From: Candidatus Amarolinea dominans
GTDB lineage: Bacteria; Chloroflexota; Anaerolineae; SSC4; Amarolineaceae
Assembly (NCBI GenBank): GCA_016719785.1
Contig: JADJYJ010000010.1
Span: forward strand, 209,856-273,855
Reading direction: 5' to 3'
Length of the DNA: 64,000 nt
Positions 52,164 to 60,500 of the stretch are shown here, in pieces; the first letter of the stretch is position 1; each line of letters starts with the position of its first letter. The notes under the pieces were generated by a model. It searched no databases and was not told the DNA's origin. It worked only from the letters and a program-made list of their open reading frames with translations. The position numbers were made by a program, and so were the translations under genes.

Positions 52164-54158
52164 ATGTTGCTAGATTTGGGCTTTCCCGTGCTTGCCCTGG
52201 CGCTTGTTGTGGCCCTCGTCGGTATTGTCCTGGCCATGATCGGTGCGCGGCGTGACGACCTGGCCCTCGTTGCCAGCGCACGTAATGCCGTGTTGGCCGT
52301 CGCGGCATTGGTGTTGCTGGCCGCTGTCTTACTTTGGATCGCGCTGCTGACCGATCAATTCCAATTCGAATATGTGGCCAGTCACGTTGAACGCGACCTT
52401 TCGCCCTTCTATAAATTCTCGGCGCTGTGGGGCGGACAGGCCGGGTCACTGCTCTTCTGGACGCTCATCCTGTCTGGCTATTCAGCCTTCGCCATGATTG
52501 GCTTTCGCAACCAGCACCGCCAGTTGATGCCGTACGTCATCGCCACGCTGCTGACCACGTCGGCCTTCTTCCTGGTCATCGTGATCTTCGCGGCCAACCC
52601 GTTCAAGAAATTGGGTTTCATGCCCGCCGATGGCACCGGTCTCAATCCCCTTCTGCAAAACTACTGGATGGTGATCCATCCCATCGGCCTCTATCTGGGC
52701 TACGTGGGCATGGCCGTGCCCTTTGCCTTTGCCGTGGCCGCGCTGGCCGCCAAACAGCTTGGCAACACCTGGATTCGCTCGATTCGCCGCTGGACGCTTG
52801 TCCCCTGGCTCTTCCTGTCGCTCGGCATCCTGATGGGGAGCCAGTGGGCCTACATCGAGTTGGGCTGGGGTGGCTACTGGGCCTGGGACGCCGTCGAAAA
52901 TGCCAGCCTCCTGCCCTGGCTGACCGCGACAGCCTTTCTCCATTCGATCGTCATTCAGGAGCGCCGTGGCATGCTCAAGGTTTGGAACCTTGTCCTTGTC
53001 TTTCTGACCTATGAACTGGTGCTCATCGGCACGTTCATCACCCGCAGCGGCGTCATCGAGTCGGTGCATGCGTTTGCCCTCAGCAACGTCGGCCCGCTCT
53101 TCCTGGGCTTCATCGCCCTGTCCATCTTCGGCTTCCTGTGGTTGTTGCTCGATCGTCTGCCATTGCTGCGCAGCGACAATGAGCTTGACTCCATGCTCAG
53201 CCGCGAGTCGGGCTTTTTGTTCAACAATGTGGTGTTTGTGGGCATCGCGTTTGCCACCTTTTTCGGTACTACCTTTCCCATGTTCTCCGAACTGCTGACC
53301 GGCAACAAAATATCGGTGGCCGCACCGTGGTTCAATAAAGTCAACGGTCCGATCTTCGTCGTCCTGTTGATCCTGATGGGCGCGGGGCCGCTGCTCGGCT
53401 GGCGTCGTTCCACCAAGGAGACCCTGCGCAAAAACTTCCAGTGGCCGCTCCTGGCGACGGCGCTGGTACCGCTGCTCCTGTTTGTCCTCGGTCTGCGCGA
53501 CGCGTTGCCGCTCGTCGGCTTCGCGCTATGCACCTTCGTGCTGGCAACCATCCTGCAGGAGTTTGTCCGCGGCGCGTCTGCGCGGCGCCGCATCACCGGC
53601 GAAGCGTGGCCGCGCGCGCTGGTCAACCTGACCCAGAAGAATCAGCGCCGCTACGGTGGCTACATCGTACACCTGGGCATCATCATGATGGCGCTCGGCA
53701 TCATCGGCAACAGCTTCTTTCAACTGGAAACACAGGGCACCCTCAAGCCTGGCGAAAGCCTGACGATCAAGAACTATGTCGTGACCTACAACGGCCTGCG
53801 CCAAATTCAGCAGCCCACCCACACCCAGGTGTTCGCGCCTCTGCAGGTTACCCGTAACGGCCAGCCCATCGGCGTGGTGCAGCCGCGGAAAAACCTGTAC
53901 TTCAAGACGCCGGATCAGCCCACAAGTGAAGTGGGCCTGCGCATCTTCCCCACCGAGGATCTGTACGCAGTGCTGGCGGGTTGGGACAGCAATGGCGACA
54001 CGGCCTCCTTCAAGCTGTTCGTCAACCCACTGATGGTCTTCCTGTGGATTGGGGGCCTTGTGCTTGCCCTGGGCACCCTGGTCGCTCTTTGGCCCCATAC
54101 GGTTGCTGTGCGCAGCGCGGCTGTGGCGCCGGCCGCGGCGCAGCCCAAGCACGCGTAG
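52164..54158 (+). CDS. ccmF: Cytochrome c haem lyase CcmF
   Basis: A 664-residue, about fifteen-helix protein that ligates haem to apocytochrome c in system I. The WWD signature WGGYWAWDAVENASLLPWL is present, with conserved histidines in NYWMVIHPIGLYLGYVG and in TATAFLHSIV and the late RRYGGYIVHLGI, and the periplasmic C-terminal domain (LKPGESLTIKNYVVTYNG). ATG 52164 is preferred over 52158 since AAGGAG (52150-52155) is then 8 bases away. The operon lacks ccmABCDE here; those may be elsewhere. Confidence 0.96.
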   Translation: MLLDLGFPVLALALVVALVGIVLAMIGARRDDLALVASARNAVLAVAALVLLAAVLLWIALLTDQFQFEYVASHVERDLSPFYKFSALWGGQAGSLLFWTLILSGYSAFAMIGFRNQHRQLMPYVIATLLTTSAFFLVIVIFAANPFKKLGFMPADGTGLNPLLQNYWMVIHPIGLYLGYVGMAVPFAFAVAALAAKQLGNTWIRSIRRWTLVPWLFLSLGILMGSQWAYIELGWGGYWAWDAVENASLLPWLTATAFLHSIVIQERRGMLKVWNLVLVFLTYELVLIGTFITRSGVIESVHAFALSNVGPLFLGFIALSIFGFLWLLLDRLPLLRSDNELDSMLSRESGFLFNNVVFVGIAFATFFGTTFPMFSELLTGNKISVAAPWFNKVNGPIFVVLLILMGAGPLLGWRRSTKETLRKNFQWPLLATALVPLLLFVLGLRDALPLVGFALCTFVLATILQEFVRGASARRRITGEAWPRALVNLTQKNQRRYGGYIVHLGIIMMALGIIGNSFFQLETQGTLKPGESLTIKNYVVTYNGLRQIQQPTHTQVFAPLQVTRNGQPIGVVQPRKNLYFKTPDQPTSEVGLRIFPTEDLYAVLAGWDSNGDTASFKLFVNPLMVFLWIGGLVLALGTLVALWPHTVAVRSAAVAPAAAQPKHA

Positions 54159-54168
54159 GAGATTGGCC

Positions 54169-54771
54169 TTGATCACTGCAATCGTGATGGTACTCATTGT
54201 GGTGGCTGTCATCGCCGCCGTGGCCTGGCCGTTGGCCAGTACAGCCCGTTCGCAGACGCTGATGGTCAGCGCGGACGTTCTGGCTGAATGGACGGCGCAG
54301 CGCGACATGGCGCTCAAAGCCATCAAGGACCTGGAGTTTGATTATCAGACAGGCAAGGTGTCGGCTGCTGATTATCCTGTCTATGACCGGCGGCTGCGCG
54401 AACAGGCGCTGCAGGCCATGCACAGGCTCGACACCTATCTGGCCGAACAACGGGCCGCGGTTCTGGACACGGAGCTGGAAGCCGAAATTGCCGCGTTGCA
54501 CCGCCCGCCGGGGGTAAGCCCTGGCCGGAACACCGCCGCAGATTTGGAACAGGGGCTGGAAGCCGAAATTGCCGCGTTGCACCGCCCGCCGGGGGTAAGC
54601 CCTGGCCGGAACACCGCCGCAGATTTGGAACAGGGGCTGGAAGCGGAAATCGCCGCCCTGCACAGCGTCGCTCCACGCCCTGCGGCTGCGGCACAGCGTT
54701 TCTGCGTGCAGTGCGGGCAGGCGCTGCGCCCCACCGACCGCTTCTGCGGCTCGTGCGGCGCCGCCGTCTGA
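54169..54771 (+). CDS. CcmI-like protein with C-terminal zinc ribbon
   Basis: 200 residues. A membrane helix (IVMVLIVVAVIAAVAWPL) is followed by the CcmI-like helical segment (AQRDMALKAIKDLEFDYQTG, KVSAADY), then two perfect 27-residue repeats (LEAEIAALHRPPG... ADLEQG) and a partial third, and a double-zinc-knuckle tail CVQCGQAL...FCGSCGAAV. CcmI helps present apocytochrome to CcmFH. TTG 54169 is chosen with GGAG (54158-54161). The repeat and zinc ribbon are not usual in CcmI. It ends the ccm operon. Confidence 0.8.
   Translation: MITAIVMVLIVVAVIAAVAWPLASTARSQTLMVSADVLAEWTAQRDMALKAIKDLEFDYQTGKVSAADYPVYDRRLREQALQAMHRLDTYLAEQRAAVLDTELEAEIAALHRPPGVSPGRNTAADLEQGLEAEIAALHRPPGVSPGRNTAADLEQGLEAEIAALHSVAPRPAAAAQRFCVQCGQALRPTDRFCGSCGAAV
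54475..54636 (+). repeat. Perfect 81-bp tandem duplication in the ccmI-like gene
   Basis: Two identical 81-bp units (about 54475-54555 and 54556-54636), followed by a diverged start of a third (CTGGAAGCGGAAATCGCC). Each encodes 27 residues in frame. Confidence 0.9.
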
Positions 54772-54802
54772 TGTGAGGAGACTCTCCACGTTCGTCAACA
54801 AG

Positions 54803-54840
54803 AAGGACGCAGCACAAGGCTGCGTCCTTTTTTATTTTTT
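54803..54840 (+). terminator. Terminator of the ccm operon
   Basis: AAGGACGCAGC (54803-54813), loop ACAAG, GCTGCGTCCTT (54819-54829), then a T-rich run to 54840. Confidence 0.9.
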
Positions 54841-54853
54841 GCCTGACAAAGCA

Positions 54854-54883
54854 AATGCCCGGCGTTCCCCAACACCGGGCATT
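54854..54883 (+). other. Second hairpin in front of a small ORF
   Basis: AATGCCCGG (54854-54862) pairs with CCGGGCATT (54875-54883) around a 12-base loop. It has no T-run. It ends 4 bases before the perfect ribosome site of the 25-codon ORF. Confidence 0.6.
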
Positions 54884-54901
54884 CACCGAAAGGAGGTACC
54901 G

Positions 54902-54979
54902 ATGAACAGGCAGGTGCCTAACCGACTGAGCCGGGTCATTCACAATCAGAACAACCCATCAACCGCGAATCACAACTGA
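54902..54979 (+). CDS. Candidate 25-residue small protein
   Basis: ATG 54902 begins a 25-codon frame (MNRQVPNRLSRVIHNQNNPS then TANHN) ending at TGA 54977. It is preceded by GAAAGGAGGT (54888-54897), a perfect Shine-Dalgarno site, at the ideal distance. The peptide is polar and basic with many Asn. There is no longer gene downstream in this direction, so it is not a leader for one. Translation is suggested by the ribosome site alone; coding by chance cannot be excluded. Confidence 0.4.
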   Translation: MNRQVPNRLSRVIHNQNNPSTANHN

Positions 54980-55067
54980 CTTCAAGCCCCCCACTGCTCG
55001 TCGCCGGCTGCGTAATACGATTCTGATCCATGTGTATTCGACAGCTTCAAATCCCAACTCACCGGCA

Positions 55068-55083
55068 TGTGAATCATATCACA
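55068..55083. promoter_or_regulatory. Perfect CRP-type palindrome
   Basis: TGTGA-ATCATA-TCACA, matching the E. coli CRP consensus, 57 bases downstream of the Crp/Fnr gene stop. Its distance from any start makes function uncertain. An ACAAAC-N6-GTTTGT hairpin follows at 55082. Confidence 0.45.
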
Positions 55084-55139
55084 AACATCGGCGTTTGTCA
55101 AGAGCTGTATGTACGAATTTTCACAGGAGAATCAGGCCC

Positions 55140-55841
55140 TTACCATTTTTCGGCCACGACACGGAGTTCGGACACATTGGTGAGAACGACGCGACCGCGC
55201 AGCGTGGTGATGAGGCCCTGCCGGCGCAGGTTACTCATGACGCGAATGGCGCTTTCAACGGTGGTGCCGGTCATGTCGGCCACATCCTGGCGTGTGAGTG
55301 GAATGTCAATGGTCAGGCCTTCGGGTGTGACGCGGCCGGTGGCATTGGCGAGCTTGAGCAACACGCGGGCGATGCGCTGCTCAACGCGGTCCACCGCCAG
55401 GCTGCGCACCAGGTCAGTGGTATTGCGCAAGCGGCGGCTCAGTTCGCTGATGACGGCCATGGAGAGGGCGTGATGGCGCTGGACCAATTCGAAGAAGTCG
55501 CGACGGGCCATGGTCACCACCGCTGTATCTTCCAGGCATTGGGCGGTGGTGTCATAGGGGGCGCCATCCAGAACGGCCATTTCGCCGAACATGTGACCCG
55601 GCCCAATGACATCGAGCACCACATCGCGGCCTTGTTCGGAATGGCGAAGCAGTTTGATCTGGCCGATCCAAACGATAAAAAGTGCTTCGGGAGGATCGCC
55701 CTCGAAGCAGACATACGAATCTTTGGGGTAACAATGTCCACTCAGCAGCTCAGCAACCGCTTCCCAATCAGAAGAGGGGAGTGAGCTAAACAGGGGCACA
55801 GTGCGCGTCACCTGGACCATATTGAACTGGAATTTATCCAT
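55140..55841 (-). CDS. Crp/Fnr-family transcription regulator
   Basis: A 233-residue regulator with a cyclic-nucleotide-binding domain (about 20-140; GPGHMFGEMAVLDGAP) and a winged HTH (about 160-230; TRQDVADMTGTTVESAIRVM). The phosphate-binding arginine of true CRP (RS/RT after the loop) is not seen: the segment reads PYDTTAQ, so cAMP binding is doubtful and another ligand, or none, is possible. No cysteine-rich Fe-S motif of Fnr is present. ATG 55841 is used. With the cyclase 5 kb away, it is the obvious but unproven receptor. Confidence 0.9.
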   Translation of the reverse strand: MDKFQFNMVQVTRTVPLFSSLPSSDWEAVAELLSGHCYPKDSYVCFEGDPPEALFIVWIGQIKLLRHSEQGRDVVLDVIGPGHMFGEMAVLDGAPYDTTAQCLEDTAVVTMARRDFFELVQRHHALSMAVISELSRRLRNTTDLVRSLAVDRVEQRIARVLLKLANATGRVTPEGLTIDIPLTRQDVADMTGTTVESAIRVMSNLRRQGLITTLRGRVVLTNVSELRVVAEKW

Positions 55842-55901
55842 CGCCTGCTCACGTCCCTCAGCGCCGGTTGTGCATTGTGCCTTCTTGTTGACAGCGCGCC
55901 G

Positions 55902-55930
55902 ATTATACCACGGTCGTTGATGGTGAGCAA
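55902..55930 (-). promoter_or_regulatory. Sigma70 promoter of the Crp/Fnr gene
   Basis: On the minus strand: TTGCTC (55925-55930), 17-bp spacer, TATAAT (55902-55907). Confidence 0.6.
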
Positions 55931-56032
55931 GCACCGATTGCGAGAGCGTCATGGGCGGGACGCGACTTGCGTCTCTTACGCCGAAGTCCGGTGCAAGAGA
56001 CGCAAGGGTGAGCGGGGCGCGGTGGAGGATCT

Positions 56033-57715
56033 TTAGCGCTGCAGGGCGGCGGCCCGATTGACCAGATCGAGGAAATCGTTCACTTGTTCGTCTTGCGGCA
56101 AATCATCCGTCAGGCGGCGCACCAACGCCTGGACATCGCTCATGCGACTTTCCTTTGACCAGTAGGATTGGCGCAAAATCTCGGCATATTCGGCCACCGC
56201 GGCGGCCAATTGGAACATCGGCGAGGCCGCCTCGAAACGCGCCTGGAAGTCCTCGCCGGCCAGCGCGGCATCTTGTTCGACGACCTCACCGCTGGTCGGG
56301 TCCTGGTAGCGGATGCGAGCCATCAGCGCCTGATCCGCGGGCGGAGCGCCATCATGGAACTTGATCTCGTACAGCGCGGTGACGCTGTGCCCGGCGCCGA
56401 CTTCACCGGCATCCACCTTGTCATTGCGGAAGTCCTGGTCCGCAACATCGCGATTTTCGTAGCCCAGCAGCCGGTAGCGGCTGACCACCTGGGGGTTGAA
56501 TTCGACCTGCATCTTGGCGTCCCTGGCGATGGTTTGCAGCGTGCCGGTCAGGTTCTCAACGAAGATGCGCCGCGCCTCTTCCAGCGTGTCCACGTAGGCG
56601 TAATTGCCGTTGCCTTTGTCGGCCAACTGTTCCATCATGACATCGTTGAAGTTGCCCATGCCAAAGCCCACCGTGGACAGGGCGATGTTGCGCCGCGCGA
56701 AACGCTCGATGGTCGCCAGAATCTCGTCGGCGCCGGTCACGCCCACGTTGGCTACACCGTCCGAGCAGAGGATCAGGCGATTGATTTCGCCCTCGCGATA
56801 GGCCTCGCTGGCGACCTGATAGGCCATCTGCAGGCCCGCTGCCGCATTGGTTGCGCCTTCCGGCTCCAGGCGATCAATCGCCTCCAGGATCGTTTCGGAG
56901 TTGGATGCGCGGGTGGGCGGCAGCACCATGCGCGCGTCACTGCCATAGACGACAATGGCGACACGATCGCTGCTGCGCAGCTCGTTGACCAGCAGATGCA
57001 GCGCCCGTTTGACCATCCCCAGGCGGTTTTCGGCGGCCATCGAGCCAGAAACGTCAATCACGAAGGTCAGCATCGCGTCCTGGCGCTGCTCGGTGTTGAT
57101 GTGCCGCCCCTGCACGCCGATCTTGACCAGCCAATACTTGTCGCCGCCAAAGGGCGACGGCGCTCCTTCCAGGTGAAGGCTAAACGCCCCTTCTTCGGGG
57201 TCCGCGTAGCGCCAGTCGAAGTAGTTGATCACCTCTTCGACGCGCACGGCATCCTTGTCCGGCCAGTTGCCATCGCGGAGGAAGCGGCGGATGACCGTGT
57301 AGGAGGCGGTGTCCACATCCAGGGCAAAGGTAGAGAGATGGTCGTCCTCGGTGTCAATGAACGGGTTGGTGCCATAGTTCTCGAAGAAGGTGGCATCGTA
57401 CGGCTCGCCGTTGACGGTGGTGTTGCCGCCGGTGGAGCAGCACGGTGTGCCGGGCACTGGCGCTTGGGCAGCCGCGATGATAGTTGGGGCTGCCAGTATC
57501 TCTTCCCGCAGCACAACGGTCGCTTCGGCTATTCTGGTGACGGGAACGGAGGTAGACGCATCGGAGGTAGAGGGGATGGAGGTGGCGGCCGGCGCGCAGG
57601 CGCTGACCAGGACCGCCAGTAGGGCAAACAAGGTGGCGACCGAAATCGCCGTGGACAGGCGGCGGATGCCGCGACGACGCAGAGCATGGGTAGAGAACAA
57701 GCGACGCGTGAACAT
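56033..57715 (-). CDS. VWA-domain lipoprotein, YfbK-like
   Basis: A 560-residue lipoprotein (lipobox LAVLVSAC). Its sequence ESTMFTRR... starts at ATG 57715. The YfbK_N-like region (about 115-215: NPFIDTEDDHLSTFALDVDTASY, then EVINYFDW) leads to a VWA domain with full metal site (FVIDVSGSMA) and SDGVANVG, and a C-terminal DUF3520 domain (RYRLLGYENRDVADQDFRND). Paralogous in domain to the VWA lipoprotein at 13982, but longer and of the YfbK family. Surface or periplasmic protein-binding role; target unknown. It is preceded by a structured intergenic region. Confidence 0.9.
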   Translation of the reverse strand: MFTRRLFSTHALRRRGIRRLSTAISVATLFALLAVLVSACAPAATSIPSTSDASTSVPVTRIAEATVVLREEILAAPTIIAAAQAPVPGTPCCSTGGNTTVNGEPYDATFFENYGTNPFIDTEDDHLSTFALDVDTASYTVIRRFLRDGNWPDKDAVRVEEVINYFDWRYADPEEGAFSLHLEGAPSPFGGDKYWLVKIGVQGRHINTEQRQDAMLTFVIDVSGSMAAENRLGMVKRALHLLVNELRSSDRVAIVVYGSDARMVLPPTRASNSETILEAIDRLEPEGATNAAAGLQMAYQVASEAYREGEINRLILCSDGVANVGVTGADEILATIERFARRNIALSTVGFGMGNFNDVMMEQLADKGNGNYAYVDTLEEARRIFVENLTGTLQTIARDAKMQVEFNPQVVSRYRLLGYENRDVADQDFRNDKVDAGEVGAGHSVTALYEIKFHDGAPPADQALMARIRYQDPTSGEVVEQDAALAGEDFQARFEAASPMFQLAAAVAEYAEILRQSYWSKESRMSDVQALVRRLTDDLPQDEQVNDFLDLVNRAAALQR

Positions 57716-57811
57716 GGTAGATTCTTCTCCTGGTTGCAGTCGGGCGACAGTCCCCATCGGGGCGGCTGCGCCAGATTTTGGGCCTGACTCAGTGGCGGTC
57801 ACCGCTGCCCC

Positions 57812-57936
57812 TGACGCCGAACGGGGCAGCGTTCGGCGTCAGTCCACCAACGGCGCTTTGGTCGAGCCAGTGTTGCCTGGTGGCGGTGACCGGAGTGAGG
57901 CAGGGGTCGTTGCAGTGCTGCGTCCTGTGGACGCAG
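57812..57936. other. Structured intergenic region
   Basis: TGACGCCGAAC (57812-57822) pairs with GTTCGGCGTCA (57831-57841); CTGCGTCC-TGT-GGACGCAG forms a second hairpin (57918-57936). They could terminate the small membrane gene and shape the leader of the YfbK-like gene. Confidence 0.55.
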
Positions 57937-57957
57937 TCATTCAGGAGAAGGTTCCAA

Positions 57958-58182
57958 TCAGTTCGGCCGCGACTTGACGCGGCGCACCCAACGATTGGTG
58001 ATGAAGAGCAGGACGAAGCCGCCCAAGAAGCCGGCGCCGATCTGCTCGTTGAGACCAGCGCCCACCAGCCAGGCCAGCGCGCTGCCAATCACCATGCCTA
58101 CCAGGTAGATGATAATCCAAAAGAGGGAGTTGTAGATGCGTCGGCCGGCCGACATTGGGGTTGGTTGTGGTGCTTTGGTCAC
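57958..58182 (-). CDS. Small two-TM membrane protein
   Basis: 74 residues with two hydrophobic helices (SLFWIIIYLVGMVIGSALAWL and IGAGFLGGFVLLFITN) and a basic C-terminus. Function unknown. The start GTG 58182 is chosen because AAAAAAGGAA lies 8 bases upstream; the longer frame runs antisense through tRNA-Ser. It is divergent from the tRNA gene and shares its promoter region. Confidence 0.6.
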   Translation of the reverse strand: MTKAPQPTPMSAGRRIYNSLFWIIIYLVGMVIGSALAWLVGAGLNEQIGAGFLGGFVLLFITNRWVRRVKSRPN

Positions 58183-58211
58183 GATGAGTTCCTTTTTTGT
58201 CCCTGATGCTT

Positions 58212-58240
58212 TTGCGACAAGCCTGGGGCTGTGATATAAT
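58212..58240 (+). promoter_or_regulatory. Promoter of the first tRNA-Ser
   Basis: TTGCGA (58212-58217), 17-bp spacer, TATAAT (58235-58240), 12 bases before the tRNA 5' end. Confidence 0.75.
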
Positions 58241-58252
58241 CTGCCCGCTTGG

Positions 58253-58346
<94 letters not shown>

Positions 58347-58348
58347 CT

Positions 58349-58382
58349 GGGGCGGCGCATGGTTGTCACCGTGCGCCGCCCC
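58349..58382 (+). terminator. Hairpin after the first tRNA-Ser
   Basis: GGGGCGGCGCA (58349-58359) pairs with TGCGCCGCCCC (58372-58382); followed by a weak CTCTT tract. Confidence 0.6.
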
Positions 58383-58402
58383 CTCTTGGCCGACAATTTT
58401 AT

Positions 58403-58431
58403 TTGGCCAAACCTGCTGCGCCTGCTATAAT
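58403..58431 (+). promoter_or_regulatory. Promoter of the second tRNA-Ser
   Basis: TTGGCC (58403-58408), 17-bp spacer, TATAAT (58426-58431). Confidence 0.7.
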
Positions 58432-58456
58432 CGGATGTGCGACCCATAGATCGCTT

Positions 58457-58548
<92 letters not shown>

Positions 58549-58552
58549 TATC

Positions 58553-58590
58553 GAACAGCCTGCACCCAAAACACGGGGCGCAGGCTGTTC
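58553..58590 (+). terminator. Terminator of the second tRNA-Ser
   Basis: GAACAGCCTGC (58553-58563) pairs with GCAGGCTGTTC (58580-58590). It lies between this tRNA and the convergent LRR gene and may serve both. Confidence 0.65.
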
Positions 58591-58601
58591 TGCATTCAGG
58601 T

Positions 58602-60404
58602 TCAGCAATGATAATCCCAGTTGGCGTTCACGCGCATGATGTCAATCATGTCAATGACGCCGCTGCCATCGAGATCGAAGCGGCCGTCCCAACCGGGATC
58701 ACTGCTGGTCTGTAGCCAGCGCTCGCTGATGGCGATGATGTCCGCAAGGTCAATCACCCCGTTGCCGTTGAAATCGCCACAGCCAGGGCACAGCGGCGCT
58801 GTGTACGCGCTCCAGATGGCATTTTGCTGGGCGGCGTGAGCTGGGGTGAAGGTGCGCACCCGGAAGCAGTAGGCCGCGCCGGGGGTGAGGTCCGTCACCG
58901 TGAGGGCGCCGATCGTCTTGTCGCTCGTGGTGGCGGTCATGGGGTAGGCGCCGCTGATGAGCAAGCCATAGCTGACCTCGTAGAATCCGCCGTCGCCCTG
59001 ATAGAGGATCGGCGTCCAGGTCATGATGGCGCTGGTGCTCAGCGGTTGCGTCAACTGGACATTGGTGGGAGAGACGGTCTGTGTCTGCGCCCACTGTGGG
59101 TCTTTCGACGCGAGGAAGGGCAGGGCGCCCGCTTCTGCCCCCAGGGCATTGAAGCCGGTGTCGAGCCGCGACAATTGGGTCAGGCTGACGATGGTGGCCG
59201 GGATGTTGGCTGCAAGCTGGTTGGCCTGCAGGTACAGGTTCTGCAGTTGAGTGAGTTGGCCGATTTGGGGCGGCAGCGCCCCCTCAAGGCGGTTGGCTGA
59301 CAGCGCGAGGTTGTGCAGGGCCGTGAGATTGCCGATCTGACTGGGAATGGAACCTGAGATGTGATTGGAGCCAAGATAAAGATTCTGAAGCGCGGCCAGG
59401 TTGCCCAGTTCGGGCGGAAGCGAGCCGCCCAGGTCATTATTGGTGGCGGACAAGGTGCGCAGCAGGGGCAGGTTGCCAATGGACGGTGGAATGGCGCCGG
59501 TCAAATCGTTGTTGAAGATTTCGATGGTGTCCAGCTCAGACATGTTGCCCAGGCTGATCGGCAGCGTCCCGGTGAGCTGATTGCTGTTGAGCAGGAGTGA
59601 ATGCAGGTGAGTGAGATTGCTCAACTCGGCCGGAACGTCGCCCACAAATTGGTTGATGCCGAGGCTGAGGACTTCCAGCAGGGTCAGGTTGCCCAGGGCG
59701 GTGGGCAGGGCGCCGGTCATCTGGTTGTGGCCGAGGTCCAGGGTGCGCAGGTTGGTCAGGTTGCCGATGGAGACCGGGATGGCGCCTTGAATCAGGTTGG
59801 ACGAAAGGTCGAACAGCCTGAGCGAGGTCAACTGACCGATGGTGGACGGCAGCGTGCCGCTGATGCGGTTGCTGCTCAGGTCCAGGTTTTGTAGATCAAC
59901 CAGGTTGCCGATTGTTGGCGTAATCGTGCCGGTAAGCCCGCCGCTGGACGAACGCCCCAGGTAGAGGTTTTGCAGCTCTGTCAGGTTCCAGAGTTGATCG
60001 GGCAAGGCGCCGCCCAGGTTGTTGAAGCTGAGATCAAGCTCCACCAGGTAGGGCAGGTTGCCCAGTTCGGCCGGCAGGGCGCCGTGCAGCCCGTTGAAAC
60101 CGAGTGAAACGACGATGACATGCCCGCCGCTGCAAAGGATGCCGGTCCAATCATCGCAGGGGGCGGTGCTGGTGAGCCAACCGAAGTTGTCGAACCAGTT
60201 AGGACCATCGGTGCTGTTGTAAAGGGCGGTCAGCGCCTCACATTCAGTCAGGGGGATGCCGGTGACCGTGTCACAGAATGCGGCGGGAGCGGCGGTTGCG
60301 GCCGCACTGCCGGGCTTGAGCAAGAAAAACAGCCCCAGGATGAGCAGGCTGGTCAGCAGCGAGGCTTGGGCGAAACGCGCCAGTATGCGCCTCTGATTCG
60401 TCAT
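58602..60404 (-). CDS. Secreted leucine-rich-repeat protein with dockerin-like C-terminus
   Basis: A 600-residue exported protein. Signal peptide to about residue 35; an LRRNT-like cap (ECEALTALYNSTDGPNWFDN and WTGILC), then about fifteen 24-residue plant-type LRRs (LGNLTNLRTLDLGHNQMTGAL pattern). A fibronectin-like domain (about 435-540) follows, then two calcium-binding dockerin-like segments (GDFNGNGVIDLADIIAI and RFDLDGSGVIDMIDIM). The LRR solenoid suggests protein or glycan binding; the dockerin-like end could anchor it to a partner cohesin, none of which is seen. No operon partner; the start codon ATG 60404 is used. Confidence 0.9.
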   Translation of the reverse strand: MTNQRRILARFAQASLLTSLLILGLFFLLKPGSAAATAAPAAFCDTVTGIPLTECEALTALYNSTDGPNWFDNFGWLTSTAPCDDWTGILCSGGHVIVVSLGFNGLHGALPAELGNLPYLVELDLSFNNLGGALPDQLWNLTELQNLYLGRSSSGGLTGTITPTIGNLVDLQNLDLSSNRISGTLPSTIGQLTSLRLFDLSSNLIQGAIPVSIGNLTNLRTLDLGHNQMTGALPTALGNLTLLEVLSLGINQFVGDVPAELSNLTHLHSLLLNSNQLTGTLPISLGNMSELDTIEIFNNDLTGAIPPSIGNLPLLRTLSATNNDLGGSLPPELGNLAALQNLYLGSNHISGSIPSQIGNLTALHNLALSANRLEGALPPQIGQLTQLQNLYLQANQLAANIPATIVSLTQLSRLDTGFNALGAEAGALPFLASKDPQWAQTQTVSPTNVQLTQPLSTSAIMTWTPILYQGDGGFYEVSYGLLISGAYPMTATTSDKTIGALTVTDLTPGAAYCFRVRTFTPAHAAQQNAIWSAYTAPLCPGCGDFNGNGVIDLADIIAISERWLQTSSDPGWDGRFDLDGSGVIDMIDIMRVNANWDYHC

Positions 60405-60465
60405 GATGTTGCTCCATTTTGTTGACTTAAGGAATTCCCGGCCCCGTCTGAGGCCGCGATAGTGT

Positions 60466-60494
60466 TTGACAAAGCGTTCCTAATCGGGTAAGAT
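60466..60494 (+). promoter_or_regulatory. Promoter of the SRP RNA
   Basis: TTGACA (60466-60471), 17-bp spacer, TAAGAT (60489-60494), with the RNA 5' end 7 bases downstream. Confidence 0.8.
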
Positions 60495-60500
60495 GCGTGT

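Noticed and set aside
56168..57622. 484-residue open frame on the plus strand
   Set aside because: Antisense to the VWA/YfbK-like gene; no family motif.
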